Shown here piece by piece: positions 52,336-61,820 of a stretch of DNA of 64,000 bases. The position numbers and the translations under genes were made by a program. The stretch spans positions 97,274-161,273 of the forward strand of contig JAEUHH010000064.1 of assembly GCA_016795505.1 (NCBI GenBank). The letters are read 5' to 3'. A model generated the notes under the pieces. That model saw only the letters and a program-made list of their open reading frames with translations. It was not told the DNA's origin and searched no databases. Origin of the DNA: Verrucomicrobiales bacterium. Its GTDB lineage: Bacteria > Verrucomicrobiota > Verrucomicrobiia > Verrucomicrobiales > DEV007. Each line of letters starts with the position of its first letter. The stretch's first letter is position 1.

Positions 52336-53073
52336 TCATCGCCACACCAGCACCGGCACGATCCAGCGCACCGCCACATCGCAGGTGGCTGGCCGCCAGA
52401 TGTCAGCTCCGGGGCCCAGAGGATCGTCCTCGCCCCAGTAGAGGTCTATCTGGCTGCGGTAGAGTCCTCCCCCCGTGTCGGCGGTGCGGTATCGGACAGA
52501 GCCAAAGGTGTGGTACAACTCCGGATCGAGGATCCAGACCCGTGATCCGGCTGAGAACAGCGAATTCCGCCGGTGGACGGCGATGGATTCACGATCGACC
52601 AGCGTGTTGTTCCGGTTGCCGAGGATGCGGTCGCGGTAGCCCCACGTACCGTCGTATTTCAGGTATCGGGAGGCGCCGGACGGCTCCGACATCAGACCGA
52701 ATCCCTCCACCGTGGTCGCCTTCACAAAATCGGCAGGGAAGGAGCGTCTCAGTCCCCGTGGTTGGGTCGGCGCCATATTGAAGCCGCCCGAGCGGGTGAA
52801 GCCCGACTCGCGCGGCGTGTAGTAGACGGTGCAGAAAAAGTAGTGCGTTTCCGGCACCCCGTCGAAAGTCTCATAGATGTCGGCCAGGACCTCCGTGTAG
52901 CGGCGGATGCCTTCGACCGGTACGGCGCGTGGCGGGGCGATTTCGCAAAATTCGGAAGATCCCGACAGCAGGCCCGGCACCGGGGCGCGCACGGCGAGGA
53001 TCTCCCGCCAGGTGACCTCCGGCTGGGCGGCTCCGGCATGCCCCATCGCCAGCCACGCGGCCACCCCGATCAT
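52336..53073 (-). CDS. Secreted 3D-domain (MltA-like) protein
   Basis: 245 residues from the ATG at 53073, which begins a signal peptide (IGVAAWLAMGHAGAA). The C-terminal part has the 3D signature with conserved Asp residues: YRTADTGGGLYRSQIDLYWG, as in lytic transglycosylase MltA, which cleaves peptidoglycan glycan strands. At 245 residues it lacks part of MltA domain B, so activity is likely but unproven. Further in-frame ATGs upstream lie inside the adjacent repeat array and are not used here. NamZ lies upstream on the same strand, so both may act in wall turnover. Confidence 0.75.
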   Translation of the reverse strand: MIGVAAWLAMGHAGAAQPEVTWREILAVRAPVPGLLSGSSEFCEIAPPRAVPVEGIRRYTEVLADIYETFDGVPETHYFFCTVYYTPRESGFTRSGGFNMAPTQPRGLRRSFPADFVKATTVEGFGLMSEPSGASRYLKYDGTWGYRDRILGNRNNTLVDRESIAVHRRNSLFSAGSRVWILDPELYHTFGSVRYRTADTGGGLYRSQIDLYWGEDDPLGPGADIWRPATCDVAVRWIVPVLVWR

Positions 53074-53094
53074 CAACCCGATCGGAAAGATGCC

Positions 53095-53160
53095 GGATTT
53101 CCGATCAAACAGGGTATGATCGGAGTGGCAACAGGGTCTCATCGGAGATGATACCCTGTC
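53095..53160. repeat. AACAGGGT/ATCGG repeat array, locus 7 (3 units)
   Basis: Two plus units (CCGATCAAACAGGGTATG..CGG at about 53101 and GGCAACAGGGTCTCATCGG at about 53127) and a minus unit (rc core 53152-53159). The array starts one base beyond the stop of the NamZ gene and reaches to 22 bases before the 3D-protein start. Confidence 0.85.
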
Positions 53161-53161
53161 T

Positions 53162-54253
53162 TCACGGAAAAAAGGTCTCCACCGGCGCGCCGCAGAGGAT
53201 CTCGATGGGCAGCTTTTCGGGTTCGTATTCATAGGGCAGTGGCTTCCAGTCAAAATGGTCAGGATGTTCGGTCCGGGAGAGGCGAATGATCTCGATGCCG
53301 GTGCGCCAGGGCAGGAACGTGTCGCGGTCGGTGACATGAATCTGGGCGCCGCGGCACACGGAGCCGGCATGCTTTTGAAAGGTGGGTTCGAAGGCCACTT
53401 CGCGGAAGTGAGCACCGGGCAGGCCGAGGGCATTTAGTTTTCGGCAAAACTGGTGTCCGTCGATCCACGGGGCGCCGAAGATTTCAAACGGTCTCGTGGT
53501 CCCGCGCCCCTCGGACAGGTTGGTGCCCTCGAGGAGGCACATCCCTGGATAGACGGTGGCGGTGTCGAGGGTCGGCATGTTGGGCGAGGGCATGATCCAG
53601 GGCAGGCCGGTTTCATCGTGCCACATAGCCCGATCCCAGCCGGTCATGGGCAGCACGTGGAGCTGGCAATCGGGGAATTTCTCCTCGCGGAACTGAACCG
53701 CCAACTCGCCGATGGTCCTGCCATGGCGGTTGGGCAAAGGGTGCAGCCCGACAAAGCTGAGGTGGTCATCCCGCTGCGGCGGGCCTTCGATGGTCAGGCC
53801 GTTGATCGGATTCGGCCGGTCGGCGACGATCACGGGAATGCCGGCAGCTTCGCAGGCCCGCATGCACAGGAAGAGCGTCCAGATAAAGGTGTAGTAGCGC
53901 GAACCGACATCGACGAGGTCGACGAAGAGGGCGTCGATGTGGCCGAGCATGCCGGGAATTGGCTCGCGGTGCTCGCCATAGAGGCTGAAGACGGGGATGC
54001 CGAGGCGCGGGTGGGTGAAGCCGTCCCACTCGATCATGTTGTCCTGGGTGGTGCTCTCAAAGCCGTGTTGCGGACCAAACAGCGCGGCGAGGCGGAATCG
54101 TTCGCCGCTCATGCCGGCAAGCACATCGAGGGTGGGCTCGAGCCTGGCATTCACCGAGGCCGAATGAAGCAGCGCTCCGAGACGGAGTTCGGGATGGCTG
54201 AGCGCGTCGGGCCAGAGCTCGGGCAGCCGATCGATGGGCAGGACGACGGACAC
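53162..54253 (-). CDS. namZ: Exo-beta-N-acetylmuramidase NamZ (DUF1343), C-terminally short
   Basis: 363 residues from a GTG at 54253. The DUF1343 core is clear: FGPQHGFES, DALFVDLVDVGSRYYTFIWTLFL, VADRPNPINGLTIEGP, LHVLPMTGWDRAMW, WIMPSPNMPTLDTATVYPGMCLLEGTNLSEGRGTTRPFEIFGAPW. Such enzymes remove terminal MurNAc from wall fragments. Usual members go on for roughly 35-45 residues after the (L/I)P..IL.G motif, ending in a (Y)LLY-like helix. Here it stops directly after PIEILCGAPVETFFP, and a repeat array begins. No signal peptide was seen, so a cytoplasmic location or a missed start is possible. Confidence 0.8.
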   Translation of the reverse strand: MSVVLPIDRLPELWPDALSHPELRLGALLHSASVNARLEPTLDVLAGMSGERFRLAALFGPQHGFESTTQDNMIEWDGFTHPRLGIPVFSLYGEHREPIPGMLGHIDALFVDLVDVGSRYYTFIWTLFLCMRACEAAGIPVIVADRPNPINGLTIEGPPQRDDHLSFVGLHPLPNRHGRTIGELAVQFREEKFPDCQLHVLPMTGWDRAMWHDETGLPWIMPSPNMPTLDTATVYPGMCLLEGTNLSEGRGTTRPFEIFGAPWIDGHQFCRKLNALGLPGAHFREVAFEPTFQKHAGSVCRGAQIHVTDRDTFLPWRTGIEIIRLSRTEHPDHFDWKPLPYEYEPEKLPIEILCGAPVETFFP

Positions 54254-54279
54254 GATGAGGTGCGGGCAGGGTTTTTCGG

Positions 54280-54864
54280 CTAGTTGGCCGGTTTCTCCGC
54301 CTTTCGGGCGGCAACGATGGCGGCGAGCACGGCATCGGTGATGTCGTCGGCGCCCGGGGCGTCGATCACGGCGGGCAGGCCGAAGGCGGACTCGGCGCTC
54401 CGGTCGAGGATCACGGCATATCGGCGATCGGCATTCAATTCTCTCACGGCGGCGCGGATCGCCTCGACGATGCGTTCCTTTTCCCGCAGAAAGCGCTGCT
54501 CCAGATCGCGCTGCTGGGTGGTGCGCAGGGCGGCGATCTGCGACTCGAGTTCGTTGGCAGCCTTCAGTTTTTCGGCCGCTTCGGTCTTCTTGCCGGCGCG
54601 GATGAGTTCCTGGTGTTCCTGCAGCACCAGTTTGAGGGACTCCGACTTGGCTTTGAACGCTTCGCGGGCGGCATTTCGATCCGCCGTCAGCGTGGCCTCG
54701 GCGGTCCGGGTGTCGGGATGCTCCTGAAAGGCTCGAGCCAGATCTATGACAGCCATGCGCTGGGGCGAAGGTGTTTGCGCGTGGCAAAGGTCGTTGGATA
54801 GGAAGAGGCACGTGGCCGCGAGAGAGGTGAGGATAGCGGTCAGGGATTGACTGGAGGAAGACAT
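54280..54864 (-). CDS. OmpH/Skp family periplasmic chaperone
   Basis: 194 residues from the ATG at 54864. A signal peptide (to about residue 30, ...LCHAQ) is followed by the family start MAVIDLARAFQEHPDTRTAEATL. A long coiled coil (about 55-140, rich in Ala, Glu, Lys) and the C-terminal strand RRYAVILDRSAESAFGLPAVIDAPGADDIT complete it. It chaperones outer-membrane proteins. It ends 27 bases before the NamZ GTG on the same strand. Confidence 0.85.
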   Translation of the reverse strand: MSSSSQSLTAILTSLAATCLFLSNDLCHAQTPSPQRMAVIDLARAFQEHPDTRTAEATLTADRNAAREAFKAKSESLKLVLQEHQELIRAGKKTEAAEKLKAANELESQIAALRTTQQRDLEQRFLREKERIVEAIRAAVRELNADRRYAVILDRSAESAFGLPAVIDAPGADDITDAVLAAIVAARKAEKPAN

Positions 54865-54987
54865 GATCGGGGATCTTACCAGAATACGGGTCCGCCGTCC
54901 ATGGGCAGGCGGAGGCAAGGGGCCGTATCCGCGCCAAGCGCTCTCGCGCCTTTGAACGGCGGCTCCGGACGGCGCATTCTGAGCATC

Positions 54988-56136
54988 ATGCAATACCGCG
55001 TTTTTCTCTCTGTTTTCCTGTCGGCCGTCCTACTGCCGGGTTTCCTTCGCGCCGGGGTGGAGCGGGTCTGGCTCACTCATCAGTCACCGGACCCGTCCAA
55101 ACTGGTGGTGAGTTGGCAAACTTCGGAGCCGGGCGAGTCGACGGTCGAGTTTGGGACGACGTCCGCATTGGGCGAGATTGCCACGGTGGCCGGAAGCCGA
55201 ACCTTGCATCACGTCGAGATCCCACTGATGCATAAGGATACGGTGTATCACTACCGGGTGAAAACCGGCAGCCAGGTGTCGGAGGCGGCTACGTTCAAAG
55301 GCTATCCCACCGAGACGCTGAGGATCGCCGTGATCGCCAACCTCCGGGCCGATGCCAAGATCGATCTCTCGGCACTGAAGAAGGACGATGTCCATCTGCT
55401 GCTTTCAGCGGGTGACACAGCGATGCAATATCAGTTTTGCGGCGAGAACCTGCCGGACTGCACCAAGTCCCATGGCACGGCGATCGACACGCAGGCGGAT
55501 TTGTTCCGATCGACCCCGTTTCTCCCGACATTGGGCAATCTCGACCGCAAGATCCGTCCGTCCAGCGATGGACCGCAGAAGCCGGCCTACGATATCCCCG
55601 CGACCGCTTACAGGGCTTTCTTCGCGCTGCCGGGAGCGGAGTGGCACTGGACTTTCTCGATTCCTGACTTTGACCTCCAACTCGTGTCAGTGGACATGAA
55701 TCACACAGGCGATTTCGGTACGCCGGATCAATCGTGTCATCCTTTTGGAGCGGATTCGGAGCAGTTGCTTTGGTATCGGGGTGTCATGGAGGCGGCAAAG
55801 GCCGGGCAGGTGGTGACGCTGTATGGAGAAACCGGTGGGCGGGTGCGCTCCCATGCTGGGGGCGAGTGGAAGCGGCTGATCGAAATGGGTACGTTGGCCA
55901 TCTCCGGCGAAGCCTACCATGCGGAGCGGGTCGTGGAGGGGGGAGTGACCTACCTGAATGCGTCGGTGCGTGGCAACGGCACCTTTGGCATCGATCCGAA
56001 CCCGGCTTTCATCGACAAATCGGCCGGCTACATCCTGCTCACAGTGAATCGCGCGTCGGGCCGGATGACTGCGGCGTTGAAGGCGCTCGATGGCCGGGTG
56101 CTGGATCAGCAAACGATTGATCGGAAGTCCCGCTGA
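54988..56136 (+). CDS. Secreted purple-acid-phosphatase-like protein with altered metal ligands
   Basis: 382 residues from the ATG at 54988, signal peptide to about residue 22. An N-terminal fibronectin-type domain as in purple acid phosphatases (RVWLTHQSPDPSKLVVSWQTSEPGESTVEFG) is followed by a metallophosphatase-like region. The GD pair (142-143) is present. The usual GNH(D/E) is G183-N-L-D186, the first D.H motif is replaced by ANLRAD, and the GHxH-type end reads YGETGGR. Most metal ligands are therefore lost, and hydrolytic activity is doubtful. The HMA-domain gene follows 14 bases later. Confidence 0.7.
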   Translation: MQYRVFLSVFLSAVLLPGFLRAGVERVWLTHQSPDPSKLVVSWQTSEPGESTVEFGTTSALGEIATVAGSRTLHHVEIPLMHKDTVYHYRVKTGSQVSEAATFKGYPTETLRIAVIANLRADAKIDLSALKKDDVHLLLSAGDTAMQYQFCGENLPDCTKSHGTAIDTQADLFRSTPFLPTLGNLDRKIRPSSDGPQKPAYDIPATAYRAFFALPGAEWHWTFSIPDFDLQLVSVDMNHTGDFGTPDQSCHPFGADSEQLLWYRGVMEAAKAGQVVTLYGETGGRVRSHAGGEWKRLIEMGTLAISGEAYHAERVVEGGVTYLNASVRGNGTFGIDPNPAFIDKSAGYILLTVNRASGRMTAALKALDGRVLDQQTIDRKSR

Positions 56137-56150
56137 GGGCAGATTGCCGA

Positions 56151-56768
56151 ATGCATGCCCGTCATTTTTTGAAAACGACCACCCATCACCTTGCCGCTTT
56201 CGTCTGGACCGCTCTGGGTCTGCTCGCGATGCTTGCCCCGGTGGGCCGAGGCGGTGAAACTGGGAAAGGCAAGCCGGCGGAAGAGACGCTGACGTTTTAC
56301 GTGGCCGGAGTAGAGTGTCCGGCCTGCGTTTACTCGGTGAATGACTCGATTCGGCGATTGGAGGGAGTGATCGAAGTGGCGGAAGGCCAAGCTAGCGAGC
56401 ATTTCTCCAACGTGACGTACGATCCGGCCCGGGTAACGGCCCAACAGGTCGCCCAAGCGGTCCGGGAGGCTTTTCCGCTGCATGGGGCGCCCTATATCGC
56501 TTCGTTGAAATTGCGCGTGACGGACTACGCAAAAGAGGGCGTCTCCGACAAAGTCTCCGCTGTGCTGGGGCGCTGGAAAGACACGGTGAAAGCTGAGATC
56601 ACTGATCCGGCGAAGGGGGAGATCATCCTGCGCTTCGAACCCCTGCCAGAATCGACCGAGTCAAAGTCTGGTCGCCGCGGCTGGGCGCCCGATCCGCTCT
56701 TGGAAGCCCTGTCGGCCAAGGCTCCGAAGGGTTTGGGTTTGGAGGTGGTCTGGGTGCGGGAGAAGTAA
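56151..56768 (+). CDS. Membrane-anchored or secreted HMA-domain protein
   Basis: 205 residues. One hydrophobic segment (about residues 13-33) is followed by a heavy-metal-associated domain with GVECPACVYSVNDSI (C-x-x-C at about 59-62), as in copper or mercury chaperones. A second region of unknown fold (about 120-205) includes KSGRRGWAPDPLLEAL. A role in extracytoplasmic metal binding is likely. Close to the upstream phosphatase-like gene and probably co-transcribed. Confidence 0.75.
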   Translation: MHARHFLKTTTHHLAAFVWTALGLLAMLAPVGRGGETGKGKPAEETLTFYVAGVECPACVYSVNDSIRRLEGVIEVAEGQASEHFSNVTYDPARVTAQQVAQAVREAFPLHGAPYIASLKLRVTDYAKEGVSDKVSAVLGRWKDTVKAEITDPAKGEIILRFEPLPESTESKSGRRGWAPDPLLEALSAKAPKGLGLEVVWVREK

Positions 56769-56835
56769 GCCAATTTGGAAACGGATTCCGGCACTGTCCG
56801 TCTCGGAAGGCTTGCAATCGAAACTGGTCTTGATG

Positions 56836-57867
56836 CTACCCGACTGGAGTGATCTGTAAATCGCGCAGAGTCCTCAATTCGCCCCAGTCCGCTCCGCCCC
56901 GCAGCCTGCGTGCGCCGGTTCTTCGGCCTGCTGAGAATTTCCCTCGATGGGCTTCGAATACGCTGTTTACGAATTCCACCGTCCCAAACACCGCCCCATC
57001 ACAGAAATACCGCACCCGACAGCGCAGGATCTCCGGGATCGACAATCGCCCCTCCCGCTTTTCTTCCGCCTCGATCCGTTCCGCGCTGAAACCGCGACGT
57101 GCTTTCGCTCCTGTCGCCGCATCGGCCTCACGCTCCAGTCCTTTTCCAAAAAGCAGCACCCGATAGACGCCGGCCGTGTATTCCCAGGTCAGATCGCGAT
57201 TCACCCCGTGGCTCGTGTGCTCAAGGATCGCTTTCAGCCCCCGGCGCGCCACCTGCTTGCCCGCCACCGCCTCCGCGTAGCCGCACCAGCGATAGTCCTC
57301 GGGGCTTTTCACCAAGCCCGCCCGGATGGGATTCAGATCGATGTAGGCCGCGATCGTCATCAGGGCGCGCTCCGAGCCCTCCACCAGCACGCTCTTGAAG
57401 CGATCTTCCCACAAGGTGCCCCGACGATTGTTCGTGCGATTGTACCAGCGGGTGAAGCGCTGTTTGAGTTCGCGGACGAAGATCGACAGATCAAAGCGCC
57501 GCCGCTCGAAGCGCTCCAGAATTCGCGCCAGCCAGGCCTCATCCCGAGCCGCTTGGGCGCGCTCGATCTCCTGCAGGATGCCCAGGCTTTGCGTGTCGGA
57601 ATAGAGGACCGGCAGCAGTTCCAGCAGAGACTCGACCGTCAGTTTCGGCATCGAAGCCCGGTCCGGCACGCGCAGGAGGAGGTGGAAGTGGTTGGACATC
57701 AGGCAATAAGTGACCACCTGCACCCCGAGAAAGGCCTCCAGCTTGCGCATCCACTTTCGGAAGTGGTTTTTCTCCTTGGCATTGAAGATGAAGCGCTTGT
57801 CGACCACACGGGAGACGACATGAAAATAGCCGTCTCCTCGAGCGGGAATGAGTCTGTTCGGTCTCAT
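56836..57867 (-). CDS. REP-associated tyrosine transposase (RAYT, Y1/HUH type)
   Basis: 343 residues from the ATG at 57867. It opens with RPNRLIPARGDGYFHVVSRVVDKRFIF. The HUH motif is in CLMSNHFHLLL (H60, H62). The conserved block AYIDLNPIRAGLVKSPEDYRW (Y175) follows, then a C-terminal DNA-binding region. RAYTs are single-copy domesticated relatives of IS200/IS605 transposases that cleave REP hairpins preceded by GTAG or GGAG. The window holds such elements, including a degenerate one 136 bases upstream of this start. No flanking ends of an insertion sequence are visible. Confidence 0.9.
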   Translation of the reverse strand: MRPNRLIPARGDGYFHVVSRVVDKRFIFNAKEKNHFRKWMRKLEAFLGVQVVTYCLMSNHFHLLLRVPDRASMPKLTVESLLELLPVLYSDTQSLGILQEIERAQAARDEAWLARILERFERRRFDLSIFVRELKQRFTRWYNRTNNRRGTLWEDRFKSVLVEGSERALMTIAAYIDLNPIRAGLVKSPEDYRWCGYAEAVAGKQVARRGLKAILEHTSHGVNRDLTWEYTAGVYRVLLFGKGLEREADAATGAKARRGFSAERIEAEEKREGRLSIPEILRCRVRYFCDGAVFGTVEFVNSVFEAHRGKFSAGRRTGARRLRGGADWGELRTLRDLQITPVG

Positions 57868-58002
57868 GGGATACAAGAAAGGTAAAAGCTCCGGATAGAA
57901 ATCATCACTACCCGCACATTGCAATTCATTTCTTTTAATTTCTCCGGCGCAAAAAATGGGCGCAAAAAATGGTGAAGGCCTCGGTGTATGCCGCAGAACG
58001 GT

Positions 58003-58021
58003 GTAGCTCGGGTTTGTCCGT
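58003..58021. repeat. GTAG-type REP element, degenerate copy 4
   Basis: GTAG (58003-58006) followed by CTCGGGTTTGTCCG, with a weak hairpin compared with the three intact copies. It lies in the leader of the RAYT gene, the usual position of an element recognised by its own transposase. Confidence 0.5.
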
Positions 58022-58046
58022 GCTTTTGATCCCGGAGGAATAGGAA

Positions 58047-60458
<2,412 letters not shown>

Positions 60459-60548
60459 TGCTGGGAAAAGGGGGAGGGAAGTGGGAAAATGACGAACCAT
60501 CGTGGCCAGCGGGGTGTCGCGGGCCGCTGCCGAGCCGGTGAGCGGCGA

Positions 60549-60962
60549 TCAGCGCCGGCCGTGCCGGTCGCGGATGGGCAGGACGATCCAGAGGAGGCCG
60601 TTTTCCTGCCGGGCGGTGACTTTTTCGGGCATGACTTCGGCGGGGAGGGCGAACTCGCGGGCGAAGTGGCCGCTCTGGATCTCGAGGGCGATGACCTGGC
60701 GGCAGTCGCGGCACTCGGGGGCAGGCTGGTGCCGCTCGCCACTGAGTCGCAGGCGATCGGTCAGGACTTCGACGACGATGTCTCCTTTGTCGACGCCGGC
60801 GAGATCGACGCAGATCTCAAAGCGGTCGTCATATCGGTAGGCATTGAGGTCGGGCCGCCAGCCGGGGGTGGGGTAGAAATCAGAAAACTGGAGATTGCTG
60901 AGCTGCCACGCGACATCGCCGGCGCGGCTGATCATGCGGGTGAGGCGGATGTTCTTGGGCAT
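60549..60962 (-). CDS. Small heat-shock protein (Hsp20/alpha-crystallin)
   Basis: 137 residues. The alpha-crystallin domain spans about residues 35-130: GWRPDLNAYRYDDRFEICVDLAGVDKGDIVVEVLTDRLRLSGERH, ending in the typical strand ENGLLWIVLPI, where the I-x-V/I anchor would follow. An extra pair of Cys (CRDC) lies in the loop. It holds unfolding proteins for refolding or for Lon. No CIRCE element was found upstream. Confidence 0.9.
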   Translation of the reverse strand: MPKNIRLTRMISRAGDVAWQLSNLQFSDFYPTPGWRPDLNAYRYDDRFEICVDLAGVDKGDIVVEVLTDRLRLSGERHQPAPECRDCRQVIALEIQSGHFAREFALPAEVMPEKVTARQENGLLWIVLPIRDRHGRR

Positions 60963-61011
60963 GGGGGCGGCTCAGTCGGCGGTTGGGGAGGAGTGGCGGA
61001 AGGGGACTGAT

Positions 61012-61665
61012 TCAGCGGAGGTGCTGGATGACTTCGGTCTTCGGGTAGCGGATCTTGGGCAGGACGGCGTATTTGTCGTCTGCGGCGCGGTATCCGGCGG
61101 GGCACAGCACGGCGGTGGTGAGTCCCTGTCGGTCGAGGTCGAGGGCTTCATCAAAAGCCTTGGGCAGAAAGCCCTCCATGGGGCAGGTGTCGATGCCCAT
61201 CAGGGCGGCGGCGGTCATAAGATTGCCGAGGGCGATGTAGCACTGGAGTTTGGCCCAGGTGGTGGCGTCGGCGGACCGGGGACCGGTGACGATGTCGCCG
61301 ATCATGACATTCCGGTAGCCGGCGAGCATCTGGCGGTCGATGCCTCGGGTCTCGGCGGTGTGGTCGATGAGGCGGTCGATGTCGGTCTCGGTCATGGCGG
61401 TCCTGGCGGCGAGGACGACGAGGTGGGAGCAGTCGGCCACCTGACGCTGGTTGTAAGCGGATTGGACCAGCGATTCTTTCAACTCCTGGTTGGTGATGAC
61501 GAAAAACTTCCACGGCTGGAGGCCGTAGGAGGAGGGGGTGAGGACGAGGGCCTCCTCGAGGGCGGTCCACTCGGCATCGGGTATCCGGCGGCTGGCGTCG
61601 AATCGCTTGGTGGCATAGCGCCAGCGGAGGCTGTCGAGGATCTGGGAGCCGGGGAGGGGAGTCAT
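61012..61665 (-). CDS. Nitroreductase family NAD(P)H-dependent oxidoreductase
   Basis: 217 residues from the ATG at 61665. FMN-binding nitroreductase fold of the NfsB group: RYATKRFDASRRIPDAEW, LVLTPSSYGLQPWKFFVI, NVMIGDIVTG, and the C-terminal DKYAVLPKIRYPKTEVI. It reduces quinones or nitroaromatics, and the physiological substrate is unknown. It lies upstream of hsp20-lon on the same strand, 50 bases apart, so a three-gene stress operon is possible. Confidence 0.9.
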   Translation of the reverse strand: MTPLPGSQILDSLRWRYATKRFDASRRIPDAEWTALEEALVLTPSSYGLQPWKFFVITNQELKESLVQSAYNQRQVADCSHLVVLAARTAMTETDIDRLIDHTAETRGIDRQMLAGYRNVMIGDIVTGPRSADATTWAKLQCYIALGNLMTAAALMGIDTCPMEGFLPKAFDEALDLDRQGLTTAVLCPAGYRAADDKYAVLPKIRYPKTEVIQHLR

Positions 61666-61820
61666 GGGATGTCTGTGTGGTGCGTGCTTCGGACAGGGTT
61701 GAGGTATCCCGATTCGGGCTTCTTGGCAAGCCCGGAAGGGCGCCGGGGAGGTCGGGAGCGGCGCGATGATGCGGGGCAAGCCGGACTGGCGTGCGGGTCG
61801 CTGGCAGGGGAGATTGGCTC

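Noticed and set aside
61688..61712. A further AACAGGGT-type unit near the nitroreductase start (GGACAGGGTTGAGG)
   Set aside because: The core is partly matched but the flanking CGAT/ATCGG arms are missing on the left and poor on the right.
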